Below the pieces are notes generated by a model that was given only the letters and a program-made list of their open reading frames with translations, was not told the origin of the DNA and ran no database searches. This document shows positions 1 to 6,476 of a stretch of 7,917 nt of DNA, piece by piece; the first letter of the stretch is position 1; the number at the start of each line of letters is the position of its first letter. Position numbers and translations under genes: made by a program. Source of the DNA: Peptococcaceae bacterium UBA3933 (GTDB lineage: Bacteria > Bacillota > Peptococcia > Peptococcales > BICA1-8); assembly GCA_002385805.1 (NCBI GenBank), contig DGEF01000075.1:10519-18435 (forward strand). The letters are read 5' to 3'.

Positions 1-522
1 GGTTTAGGAAGAACGGGCAAACCTTTTGCTTACCAAAATTTTGGCATAAGTCCGGATATCATTACTCTAGCTAAAGCTTTAGGTGGAGGAGTTCCTATTG
101 GGGCAATGCTGGCTAAAGAAGAAGTAGCCCAAGCTTTCGAACCAGGGGACCATGCGGCCACTTTTGGAGGTAACCCTTTAGCAACCCAGGCTGCTTTAGC
201 AGCTGTTTCCGTTCTTTTTGATGAGGAATTTTTAAAAGAAGTTACTGTAAAAGGTGAATATTTAAAAGGAAAACTGACTGAATTGCAAAAGGATTTTCCC
301 CAGATTACCAAGGTAAAAGGTATAGGCCTGATGGTAGGCTGTGAACTAAGCATGGATGCGGCTTCTATCGTGGAATATTGTTTACAACAGCAGGTGTTAA
401 TAAACGCGGTGGGAGGAAAAATTTTGCGGTTTGTACCGCCTTTAATAGTCACAGAAGAGGAAATTGACCACGTGATAGAGGTTCTAAGACAGGCACTACT
501 CGTTAGGGGAACCGCTGATTAA
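1..522 (+). CDS. argD: acetylornithine aminotransferase, C-terminal part (5' truncated by window)
   Basis: This is a class-III PLP aminotransferase that makes N-acetylornithine from N-acetylglutamate semialdehyde and glutamate in arginine biosynthesis (cytoplasmic). The frame is open from base 1 and ends at TAA 520-522, leaving 173 residues of a family normally about 400 long, so roughly the first 225 lie outside the window. The fragment opens with GLGRTGKPFAY, the segment after the cofactor-binding Asp of this family. It then has LAKALGGGVPIGA, where Lys25 of the fragment should be the Schiff-base lysine, and ATFGGNPLATQAA, the loop contributing a Thr to the PLP phosphate across the dimer. 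A succinylornithine or other ornithine-type aminotransferase is possible from the domain alone, but argF, argG and argH downstream support ArgD. Its 3' end overlaps the opposite-strand Nudix gene by 27 bp. I see no plus-strand terminator after it. Confidence 0.93.
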   Translation, partial: GLGRTGKPFAYQNFGISPDIITLAKALGGGVPIGAMLAKEEVAQAFEPGDHAATFGGNPLATQAALAAVSVLFDEEFLKEVTVKGEYLKGKLTELQKDFPQITKVKGIGLMVGCELSMDAASIVEYCLQQQVLINAVGGKILRFVPPLIVTEEEIDHVIEVLRQALLVRGTAD

Positions 523-1125
523 CTTTATGAAGTGGTTTACAATCCTGGCAGTAATGCCCCAGATGATTTTGTCTTTATAAATGTAAAAATGAACAGGGTA
601 GGTACCTGCGCGCCAGTTGTAGGTTTTGCCGTTAGGCAGAAGGTGATAAGGGAAGTCAGGGCTTGGTTTAATAACGATATTATTATAAAAAGTTTGAGGT
701 GGGTTTTCTAAAAAGAACTGTACAGGTACCAGAAAAAATGATTCTACTTCCTCAGTATTAATGCGAATATCTTGATATCGGTGGATTCTGGCTACAAAAG
801 GGCTAATTATGGACTCAAAAGGAGTAACCAAGATATCCAAGGGTCCAATCAGGTCAATATTTTCTTTCTTTATTCCCAGTTCCTCACAAGTTTCCCGGAT
901 GGCCGCCTCCTGGGGGTTTTTGTCTTCCGATTCGATACCACCGCCGGGAAAACATATTTCACCTGGTTGGACGATTAAATTTGCTGAACGAACCTCAAAT
1001 AAAAGGTAGTCTACATTATTATCATTGACCAAGGGGACGATGACTGCTGATTGATGATAGTTTTGCTGGTCCAGAATGTTAGCTTTTCTGTTTTTAATTA
1101 TTTCTAAATTAAACAAAATACCCAC
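496..1125 (-). CDS. Nudix hydrolase, CoA pyrophosphatase (NudL/YeaB-like) family
   Basis: Predicted cytoplasmic Nudix phosphohydrolase of 209 residues. The region LLFEVRSANL followed by PGEICFPGG (about residues 41-62) matches the signature of the CoA-pyrophosphatase subgroup (LL..R...L....GE..FPGG). The Nudix box follows at 63-85, with RETCEELGI giving the metal-binding RExxEE residues (77-82). The usual first Glu of the box is Lys69; E. coli NudL, as I recall it, also lacks that Glu, so this does not argue against activity. LDILVTPFESIISPFVA (96-112) is also typical of the subgroup. Family members hydrolyse CoA and derivatives to phosphopantetheine and 3',5'-ADP; the substrate here is inferred. 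The longest frame starts at GTG 1123-1125, only 1 nt from AAGGG. A TTG three codons later (1114-1116) sits about 10 nt from it and may be the true start. Transcribed convergently to argD and divergently from the amidohydrolase gene, from the promoter at 1149-1157. Confidence 0.88.
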   Translation of the reverse strand: MGILFNLEIIKNRKANILDQQNYHQSAVIVPLVNDNNVDYLLFEVRSANLIVQPGEICFPGGGIESEDKNPQEAAIRETCEELGIKKENIDLIGPLDILVTPFESIISPFVARIHRYQDIRINTEEVESFFLVPVQFFLENPPQTFYNNIVIKPSPDFPYHLLPNGKTYNWRAGTYPVHFYIYKDKIIWGITARIVNHFIKLISGSPNE

Positions 1126-1148
1126 ACCCTTTTAAAATTTCTAATTTC

Positions 1149-1157
1149 ATTATAGCA
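1149..1157 (-). promoter_or_regulatory. extended -10 promoter of the Nudix gene
   Basis: On the minus strand this reads TGCTATAAT, a perfect extended -10 element (TG-N-TATAAT). The -35 position 17 bp upstream is A/T-rich without a good TTGACA match, which is common when the extended -10 is present. Transcription would begin near 1142, giving a leader of about 17 nt before the GTG at 1125. Confidence 0.65.
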
Positions 1158-1186
1158 CAGTTCTAACTAGAAAAATTTCGCATAAC

Positions 1187-1221
1187 ATGTAAGGCACCTT
1201 AAAAATTGGAGGGCCTTACAT
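1187..1221 (+). promoter_or_regulatory. RBS-sequestering hairpin in front of the amidohydrolase gene
   Basis: ATGTAAGGC (1187-1195) is perfectly complementary to GCCTTACAT (1213-1221). Beyond a bulged A1196 the pairing continues with CCTT (1197-1200) against GGAG (1209-1212), the last pair being U-G. The result is a 13-bp stem with an 8-nt A/U-rich loop (1201-1208). The right arm contains the whole Shine-Dalgarno GGAGGG (1208-1213) except its first base, and reaches the first base of the TTG start at 1221. In RNA the gene would be closed to ribosomes unless the stem opens. As DNA the 9-bp dyad could instead be an operator. I see no convincing plus-strand promoter between 1126 and 1186. Confidence 0.6.
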
Positions 1222-2342
1222 TGTTAGAGAAAAAGATACTTAAAACAATTGATAATATCTGGCCGGAAATCTGGGAAAATACTTTGTATATTTACCATAA
1301 CCCGGAGCTGGGCGGGCAGGAATTTAAAGCGGTTCAGGTACTGGCTAACCTTTTAAAGAAGTATGGGTTTAAAATTACTTCTCCTTATTTAGGTATGGCT
1401 ACCGCATTTTACGGGGAACTGGGAAAAGGGAAACCTGCGGTTTATCTTTTAGCTGAATATGATGCTTTACCGGAAATTGGTCACGGTTGTGGGCACCATT
1501 TAATTGCCGGGGCCAGTGTAGGTGCGGCAATTGCTTTAGCACTTTTGAAGAATTACTGGCAGGGGAAATTAGTGGTTTTGGGGACTCCGGCGGAAGAAAC
1601 GGTTGGAGGAAAAGTTATTTTAGTGGATAGAGGTGCTTTTCGAGAGTGTGATGCGGCTTTAATGTTTCATCCCGGTCAAACGGCGGTGATAAATATTAGC
1701 TCTCAGGCCCTGGAAGCCCTGGAAGTTACTTTTACGGGAAATTACGGTCATAGTGCAGGCCCCGGTGAGGGTAATCCTTTAAGAGCCCTGGTAAATCTTT
1801 GGCAAGAAAGCCAAAGCTATAGTGATAATTATTATCCTGACCGGCAGATACAAGGGGTAATTACTTCGGGAGGAACTACGCCAAATTTAATACCCAACAA
1901 GGTGGTAGGAAAGTTTTATTTACGGGCCGGTACTGTATTTGAATTAGAAGAAGTCATTAGACATTTCGAACAGACAGCCCACAGGTTTTCCCGACAATTT
2001 AAAACACCAGTACAAATACGTCAGTATGAATCACGTTATCTGCCTCTAAGGACTCATAAAGGACTGGCCCAGGTTTTTCTGGAAAAAACCCAGTATTTGG
2101 GGATTAAAATGGATAAAAAGCCTTATCAAATTGTGGGCTCTATGGATATGGGCAATGTGAGTTGGCAGGTACCTGCCATTCATCCTTATTTACCATTGGG
2201 GGCTGGAGATATTCCGGCTCATACCTTGGAATTCGCCAAGAAAGCCGGTGGGCAGGAAGGAGAAAAACTGATGAAACTGGCCACCCAGGCTTTAGCTTTA
2301 ACGGTGCAGGAGATATTTACTAACCCACATATAATTTGGTGA
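1221..2342 (+). CDS. M20-family amidohydrolase/peptidase (AbgB / ACY1L2-like)
   Basis: Predicted cytoplasmic two-metal (Zn-type) amidohydrolase of about 373 residues, normal for the family. Numbered from the TTG at 1221, AEYDALPEIGHGCGHH (78-93) carries metal-ligand candidates Asp81, Cys90 and His92. GTPAEET (121-127) has the catalytic/metal Glu pair, FHPG has His150, GHSAGP has His177 at the dimerisation lid domain, and PAHT near the C-terminus has His334. The DALPEIGHGCGH pattern resembles the ACY1L2/PM20D2 and AbgB branch, whose members cleave amide-linked amino acids or dipeptides; the substrate is not determinable here. A longer frame from TTG 1206 exists, but that codon overlaps the Shine-Dalgarno GGAGGG (1208-1213), which is 7 nt from TTG 1221, so 1221 is preferred. 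Its position between argD and argF suggests a link to ornithine or arginine supply (inference). It is not the classical ArgE by motif. It ends at a strong terminator. Confidence 0.85.
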   Translation: MLEKKILKTIDNIWPEIWENTLYIYHNPELGGQEFKAVQVLANLLKKYGFKITSPYLGMATAFYGELGKGKPAVYLLAEYDALPEIGHGCGHHLIAGASVGAAIALALLKNYWQGKLVVLGTPAEETVGGKVILVDRGAFRECDAALMFHPGQTAVINISSQALEALEVTFTGNYGHSAGPGEGNPLRALVNLWQESQSYSDNYYPDRQIQGVITSGGTTPNLIPNKVVGKFYLRAGTVFELEEVIRHFEQTAHRFSRQFKTPVQIRQYESRYLPLRTHKGLAQVFLEKTQYLGIKMDKKPYQIVGSMDMGNVSWQVPAIHPYLPLGAGDIPAHTLEFAKKAGGQEGEKLMKLATQALALTVQEIFTNPHIIW

Positions 2343-2368
2343 AAAAAACCCTTTGGCAAGGGTTTTTT
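2343..2368 (+). terminator. intrinsic terminator after the amidohydrolase gene
   Basis: A perfect 11-bp stem, AAAAAACCCTT (2343-2353) with AAGGGTTTTTT (2358-2368), has a TGGC tetraloop and ends in a T-tract followed by AAAATTTTT. It begins one base after the stop codon. It separates the amidohydrolase transcript from argF, which has its own promoter. The A-tract/T-tract symmetry could also terminate in the opposite direction. Confidence 0.88.
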
Positions 2369-2379
2369 AAAATTTTTCT

Positions 2380-2417
2380 ATTGCATGAATATACATATTC
2401 TTGTATAATTATACGCA
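2380..2417 (+). promoter_or_regulatory. argF promoter with two tandem ARG-box-like operators
   Basis: The -10 is a perfect TATAAT (2404-2409), 17 bp from a weak -35 TTGCAT (2381-2386). Two sequences fit the ARG-box core pattern TGnAT-N4-ATnCA: TGCAT-GAAT-ATACA (2382-2395, full match) and TGTAT-AATT-ATACG (2402-2415, 9 of 10 positions). Written as 18-bp boxes (2380-2397 and 2400-2417) they are 2 bp apart, centres 20 bp apart, which is the classic double-box arrangement bound by the ArgR/AhrC hexamer. One box covers the -35 and the other the -10, so arginine-dependent repression of argF, and probably argG, is expected. The Shine-Dalgarno AAGGAGG follows at 2420-2426. Confidence 0.75.
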
Positions 2418-2434
2418 TCAAGGAGGGAAAATTT

Positions 2435-3367
2435 ATGATTGCAAAATTAAAAGGTAAAGATTTTCTTAGTTTAAAAGATTTTACACCGGAGGAGATTAAA
2501 GCTTTATTAGATTTGGCCCTGAAATTAAAAGCAGAATATAAACAGGGTGTTCGCCATGAAATTTTAAAAGGGAAAACTTTGGCTATGATTTTCACTAAAT
2601 CTTCCACCAGAACAAGAGTATCTTTCGAGGCAGGCATGTTTCAATTAGGTGGTCTGGCTCACTTTTTAAGCAAACAAGATTTGCAATTGGGCCGGGGGGA
2701 AACTATTGCCGATACGGCCAGGGTGTTATCCCGGTATGTGGACGGGATATTAATTAGAACCTACGAACAAGCTGAGGTAGAAGAATTGGCTCTGTATGCT
2801 GATGTACCTGTAATCAACGGCTTAACAGATTTATATCATCCAACTCAGGCTTTAGCTGATATGTTAACTATTTTAGAACATAAAGGGAAGTTAGAAGGCA
2901 TTAAATTAGCTTTTATTGGTGATGGAAATAATGTTGCTAATTCTTTAATGATTGCCGGTGCCAAATTAGGATTGGAAGTGAGGGTAGCCAGTCCTCCTGG
3001 CTATGAGCCTTTAGAAGAAATAGTTGAAATGAGTAAAGCTTTTGCCAAGGAATATGGTGGTAAGATTGTTTTAGGAAATGATCCGGTGGAAGCAAGTAAA
3101 GGGGCAGATGTATTATATACTGATGTTTGGGCCAGTATGGGTCAAGAGAAAGAGGTTGAAGAGCGGAAAAAGCATTTTGCAGGTTTTCAAATAAATAATG
3201 AAATTTTAGCTTTGGCTGATAAGAAGGCCATTGTTATGCACTGTTTACCGGCTCACCGGGGTGAGGAAATAACAGATGAAGTTATGGATGGACCTCAGTC
3301 GGCAGTTTTTGATGAGGCGGAAAACAGGCTTCATGCCCATAAAGCCATTTTAGCAGCACTTCTCTAA
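2435..3367 (+). CDS. argF: ornithine carbamoyltransferase
   Basis: Transfers carbamoyl from carbamoyl phosphate to ornithine, giving citrulline; cytoplasmic, normally trimeric. The 310 residues match the family length. STRTR (57-61) is the carbamoyl-phosphate loop and HPTQ (135-138) also binds that substrate. DGNN (163-166) and SMGQE (234-238) bind ornithine, and HCLPAHRG (269-276) carries the catalytic Cys270. The Asn and SMG motifs separate it from aspartate carbamoyltransferase. The ATG at 2435 lies 8 nt from AAGGAGG. An in-frame extension to 2336 is rejected because it would run through the terminator and promoter. First gene of an argF-argG-argH run and under the ARG-box promoter. The catabolic form (arcB) is unlikely with argG and argH downstream. 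Confidence 0.97.
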   Translation: MIAKLKGKDFLSLKDFTPEEIKALLDLALKLKAEYKQGVRHEILKGKTLAMIFTKSSTRTRVSFEAGMFQLGGLAHFLSKQDLQLGRGETIADTARVLSRYVDGILIRTYEQAEVEELALYADVPVINGLTDLYHPTQALADMLTILEHKGKLEGIKLAFIGDGNNVANSLMIAGAKLGLEVRVASPPGYEPLEEIVEMSKAFAKEYGGKIVLGNDPVEASKGADVLYTDVWASMGQEKEVEERKKHFAGFQINNEILALADKKAIVMHCLPAHRGEEITDEVMDGPQSAVFDEAENRLHAHKAILAALL

Positions 3368-3387
3368 GTGATTTAAGGCCCCTCTGA

Positions 3388-3416
3388 GATCGTTAAGCCC
3401 ATCGGGGCTAGCGATC
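3388..3416 (+). promoter_or_regulatory. intercistronic stem-loop between argF and argG
   Basis: GATCGTTA (3388-3395) pairs with AGCGATC preceded by T (3409-3416), with one U-G pair. After a bulged A the stem continues as GCCC (3397-3400) against GGGC (3405-3408), closing a short ATCG loop. There is no U-tract after it, so it does not look like a standalone terminator. An upstream GCCCC (3378-3382) could compete for the GGGGC arm (3404-3408). A role in mRNA processing, stability or partial attenuation is possible. I found no clear promoter for argG in the 116-bp gap, so co-transcription with argF is likely. Confidence 0.5.
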
Positions 3417-3483
3417 ATAAGAATAATTTCAGTAATGATTGTATTTTAGCCAGTTGCTATTTTACGAAAGAGAGGAAAAAAAG

Positions 3484-4686
3484 ATGAAAAAGGTTGTTTT
3501 AGCTTATTCAGGTGGTTTAGATACTTCAATAATCATTCCTTGGTTAAAAGAAAATTACGATTTAGAGGTTATTTGTATGTCCGCAGATCTAGGACAAGGT
3601 GAAGAACTTGCTCCTTTAAAAGAAAAAGCAATTAAATCAGGAGCCAGTAAAATATATATTGAAGATTTAAAAGATGAATTTGTTCGTGATTTTGTTTTTC
3701 CGGTACTTAAATCAGGAGCGAAGTACGAAGGTAAATACTTACTGGGGACATCTTTTGCGCGCCCCTTGATAGCTAAGCGCTTGGTGGAAATTGCTGCACA
3801 AGAAGGTGCTGAATACATTGCTCATGGTGCTACCGGGAAAGGTAATGACCAGGTCCGTTTTGAGTTAACTGTTAAGGCTTTGAACCCTAATATAAAGGTA
3901 ATTGCTCCTTGGCGGGAGTGGGATATTAAATCGCGGGAAGATGCTATTGAATATGCTCAAGCTCGGGGAATCCCTGTGCCTGTAACTAAAGATCGTCCGT
4001 ACAGTATGGACCGCAATGTCTTTCATTTAAGCCACGAAGGTGCAGATTTAGAAGACCCCTGGAATGAACCCCCAAAAGACTTGTTTCTAATTTGTAAAAA
4101 TCCGGAAGATGCCCCAGACCAACCAGAATATGTAGAAATCGATTTTGAAAAAGGTGTACCCGTCAGTATTAACGGTGAAAAATTAAGCCCCTTAGGCATA
4201 TTGGAAAAAGCCAATGAACTGGCCGCCAAGCATGGTGTAGGTATTGTGGATATTGTCGAAAACCGTTTGGTAGGCATGAAATCGCGCGGTGTCTATGAAA
4301 CACCGGGGGGAACTTTACTTCATCAAGCTCACCAGGAGTTGGAATATTTAACTTTAGACAGAGCTACAATGGAATATAAAAATATAGTTGCTATTAAATA
4401 CGCTCAGTTGGTTTATGATGGTCTTTGGTATACTCCTTTAAAAGAAGCCCTGGATGCTTTTATAGACTCTACTCAGGAGACAGTTACCGGGACCGTTCGG
4501 ATGAAACTCTATAAAGGTAATTGCACTCCTGCCGGTACAAAATCTCCTTATTCCCTATACAATAAAGAATTGGCTACTTTTGGTGAAGAAGAGGTATATA
4601 ATCAAAAAGAGGCGGAAGGATTTATCAATTTGTTTGGATTGCCATTAAAGGTTAGAGCGTTGATGGAAAAGAACCTTAAAGGTTAA
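3484..4686 (+). CDS. argG: argininosuccinate synthase
   Basis: Condenses citrulline and aspartate with ATP cleavage to AMP and PPi, giving argininosuccinate; cytoplasmic, normally tetrameric. The 400 residues match the usual length. YSGGLDTS (8-15) is the N-type ATP-pyrophosphatase PP-loop. HGATGKGNDQVRFE (114-127) is the second family signature, containing citrulline/aspartate-binding residues. PYSMDRN (172-178) and the following HLSHEGADLEDP segment are also characteristic. The ATG at 3484 is 8 nt from AGAGG (3471-3475). A longer frame from TTG 3439 has no ribosome site and encodes a non-family N-terminus, so it is rejected. It lies 116 bp after argF and is followed by the GATGCATC repeat array before argH. 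Confidence 0.97.
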   Translation: MKKVVLAYSGGLDTSIIIPWLKENYDLEVICMSADLGQGEELAPLKEKAIKSGASKIYIEDLKDEFVRDFVFPVLKSGAKYEGKYLLGTSFARPLIAKRLVEIAAQEGAEYIAHGATGKGNDQVRFELTVKALNPNIKVIAPWREWDIKSREDAIEYAQARGIPVPVTKDRPYSMDRNVFHLSHEGADLEDPWNEPPKDLFLICKNPEDAPDQPEYVEIDFEKGVPVSINGEKLSPLGILEKANELAAKHGVGIVDIVENRLVGMKSRGVYETPGGTLLHQAHQELEYLTLDRATMEYKNIVAIKYAQLVYDGLWYTPLKEALDAFIDSTQETVTGTVRMKLYKGNCTPAGTKSPYSLYNKELATFGEEEVYNQKEAEGFINLFGLPLKVRALMEKNLKG

Positions 4687-4750
4687 GGTCGCATTAAAGC
4701 TTATAGATAATGTTTTTAGTCAGAATCTTATATTTTAGGATATATAGGCT

Positions 4751-4928
4751 GAAGCATCCGACGAGAGCCGATTTATTGGGATGCATCCGATGAAAGTAAT
4801 TTTTGGGGATGCATCAAATTATTGCATAATAAAAAGATGCATCCCGTAAGTTAAACTTATTAGTAGATGCATCTTAGCTAAGTTACTGCAGAGCAGATGC
4901 ATCTTTATTTTTAACTTAAAGTAGATGC
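4751..4928. repeat. tandem array of ~29-bp units headed by the palindrome GATGCATC
   Basis: The octamer GATGCATC occurs exactly at 4780, 4808, 4836, 4866 and 4896, with a variant GAAGCATC at 4751 and a truncated GATGC at 4924. Starts are spaced 29, 28, 28, 30, 30 and 28 bp. The first two units also share GCATCCGAnGAnAG and a TTGGG end. Units 4, 5 and 7 share TAAGTT about 12-14 bases in. The middles of units 3 to 6 carry further dyads: ATTAT-TGC-ATAAT (4818-4830), TAAGTT-A-AACTTA (4847-4859), CTTAGCTAAG (4873-4882) and TTTAA-C-TTAAA (4910-4920). Because the octamer is self-complementary, any two copies can pair in RNA; copies at 4836 and 4866 extend to 10 bp (4834-4843 with 4866-4875). The array fills most of the argG-argH gap. 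Function unknown. Confidence 0.85.
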
Positions 4929-4934
4929 TTTTTT
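4899..4934 (+). terminator. possible terminator/attenuator ahead of argH
   Basis: GCATCT (4899-4904), inside the fifth exact octamer, pairs with AGATGC (4923-4928) and is followed directly by six T (4929-4934). The 6-bp stem with an 18-nt loop is modest on its own, though the loop includes TTTAA-C-TTAAA. The left arm could instead pair with an upstream octamer copy, which would abolish this hairpin. Either a simple terminator after argG or the terminator half of an attenuator controlling argH fits. Confidence 0.45.
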
Positions 4935-4973
4935 GTAAGTTGAACTATTAATTGAAAGTGGAGTTGAGTAACC

Positions 4974-6350
4974 TTGAAAAAGCTTTGGGGTGGACGTTTT
5001 AGTAAAAATACAGATGAATTGGTGGAGGATTTTCATTCCTCCATTTCTTTTGATAAAAGGCTTTACTATTGGGATATTAAGGGGAGTATAGCCCATGCCC
5101 GGATGTTAGGGAAACAGGGGATAATTACTCAGGAAGAAGCCCAAAAGATAATTAGGGGGTTAGAAGAAATATTAAAAGATATAGAAGCCGGGAAAGTAGA
5201 ATTTGATGTCAGTGCAGAAGATATTCACATGAATATAGAAGTTTTATTAACCCAAAAAATCGGGGCTGTAGGTAAGAAATTACATACAGGCCGCAGCCGT
5301 AATGACCAGGTGGCACTGGACACCCGTTTGTATTTACGGGAGGAAATTGATAATCTCCGTGAATTATTAAAAAAGCTTTTAGCTGCCCTTTTAGAGCTGG
5401 CAGAGAAACATTTAGATACTGTCTTACCCGGTTATACCCATTTACAGAGGGCACAACCTGTTACCCTGGCTCATCATTTAATGGCTTATTTCCAGATGTT
5501 TTCTCGTGATTTAGAGAGGTTAGCTGACTGCCAAAAGCGGGTTAATGTATTGCCTTTGGGAGCAGGAGCTTTAGCCGGTACTACCTTTCCTTTAGATAGG
5601 GAACAGGTGGCTAGGGAGTTAGGTTTTAGCAGTGTTTCCTTAAACAGCATGGATGCAGTGAGTGACCGGGATTTTGTACTGGAGTTTTTAGGAGCGGCTT
5701 CTATTATCATGATGCATTTTAGCCGTTTTTGTGAAGAACTGATTTTCTGGTCCAGCCAGGAAGTCCAGTTTATTGAGATAGATGATGCCTACAGTACAGG
5801 TTCTAGCATCATGCCTCAAAAGAAAAATCCGGACGTGGCAGAACTAATCAGAGGGAAAACAGGGCGGGTTTATGGGAACCTGATGGCTATGCTGACCATA
5901 ATGAAAGGGTTACCTCTGGCTTATAATAAAGATATGCAGGAAGATAAAGAAAGGCTGTTTGATACTGTAGATACCTTAAAAAAATGTCTATTGGTGTTTA
6001 CTCCCATGCTAGTTACTATGCAGGTAAATAAAGAGAAGATGCTGGAGGCCAGTAAAGGCGGATTTACTAATGCTACTGATTTAGCCGATTATTTAGTTAA
6101 GAAAGGCTTGCCTTTCCGGGATGCCCATGAAGTAGTGGGTAAACTGGTGGCATATTGTTTAAGTAATACTAAAAATCTGGATGATCTTACGTTAGAAGAA
6201 TTCCAAGGCTTTAGCCCTCTGATTAAAGAAGATGTTTATGAAGCCATTTCTGTCTTTACCTGTGTGGAAAAACGGCAGGTAACCGGCGGCCCGGCACCGG
6301 AACAGGTGAAAAAAGCTATAATCGAAGGAAAAAAGTTGTTAGAAAAGTAA
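4974..6350 (+). CDS. argH: argininosuccinate lyase
   Basis: Splits argininosuccinate into arginine and fumarate, the last step of arginine biosynthesis; cytoplasmic homotetramer of the fumarase/aspartase superfamily. The 458 residues are the usual length. It begins with KLWGGRF, the family N-terminus, followed by TGRSRND (105-111), GYTHLQRAQPVT (153-164) with the catalytic His156, and the superfamily signature GSSIMPQKKNPDVAE (276-290) with the catalytic serine. The TTG start at 4974 is chosen because it begins exactly at the conserved N-terminus and has GTGGAG (4958-4963) 10 nt upstream. The weak start and the repeat array in its leader suggest separate control from argG. The 3' end lies beside the decayed genes that follow. 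Confidence 0.97.
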   Translation: MKKLWGGRFSKNTDELVEDFHSSISFDKRLYYWDIKGSIAHARMLGKQGIITQEEAQKIIRGLEEILKDIEAGKVEFDVSAEDIHMNIEVLLTQKIGAVGKKLHTGRSRNDQVALDTRLYLREEIDNLRELLKKLLAALLELAEKHLDTVLPGYTHLQRAQPVTLAHHLMAYFQMFSRDLERLADCQKRVNVLPLGAGALAGTTFPLDREQVARELGFSSVSLNSMDAVSDRDFVLEFLGAASIIMMHFSRFCEELIFWSSQEVQFIEIDDAYSTGSSIMPQKKNPDVAELIRGKTGRVYGNLMAMLTIMKGLPLAYNKDMQEDKERLFDTVDTLKKCLLVFTPMLVTMQVNKEKMLEASKGGFTNATDLADYLVKKGLPFRDAHEVVGKLVAYCLSNTKNLDDLTLEEFQGFSPLIKEDVYEAISVFTCVEKRQVTGGPAPEQVKKAIIEGKKLLEK

Positions 6351-6435
6351 AAAGGAATATAAATTTAATGAAGTTGGTGAATATACCAGACCCAGGATAG
6401 ACAGTAAAAAATGTGCGTGTGGCATTTATTTGATG

Positions 6436-6472
6436 GGAAACCTTTTATGTTTATGGAGCATAAAGGGTTTCC
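6436..6472 (+). promoter_or_regulatory. 14-bp stem-loop downstream of argH
   Basis: GGAAACCTTTTATG (6436-6449) pairs with CATAAAGGGTTTCC (6459-6472) through all 14 positions with one G-U pair and a 9-nt loop. It is not followed by a U-tract, so it may protect the argH mRNA 3' end or act together with the T-run at 6502-6509. It does not resemble a riboswitch class I can recognise. Confidence 0.55.
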
Positions 6473-6476
6473 TTCG

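Noticed and set aside
30..452. Minus-strand 140-residue open frame across argD
   Set aside because: It is an antisense shadow of a clearly coding argD frame and has no recognisable domain. The same applies to the antisense frames inside argG and argH and the plus-strand frames at 772-1009.
1206..1220. TTG 1206 as start of the amidohydrolase
   Set aside because: This codon overlaps the Shine-Dalgarno itself, whereas TTG 1221 is 7 nt downstream of GGAGGG.
1221..2342. Classical ArgE (N-acetylornithine deacetylase)
   Set aside because: The motifs, especially DALPEIGHGCGH and GTPAEE, fit the AbgB/ACY1L2 branch of M20 better, so no arg symbol was assigned.
2336..2434. N-terminal extension of argF by 33 residues
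   Set aside because: It would be translated through the intrinsic terminator, the promoter and the Shine-Dalgarno. The ATG at 2435 has ideal spacing and matches the family N-terminus.
4751..4928. CRISPR array
   Set aside because: The constant part is only 8 bp, the segments between copies resemble one another instead of being unique spacers, and no cas genes are present.
4751..4928. Cluster of ARG boxes in front of argH
   Set aside because: GATGCATC contains TGCAT half-sites, but no TGnAT-N4-ATnCA pairs form and the 28-30 bp period does not fit the 20-21 bp spacing of ArgR boxes.
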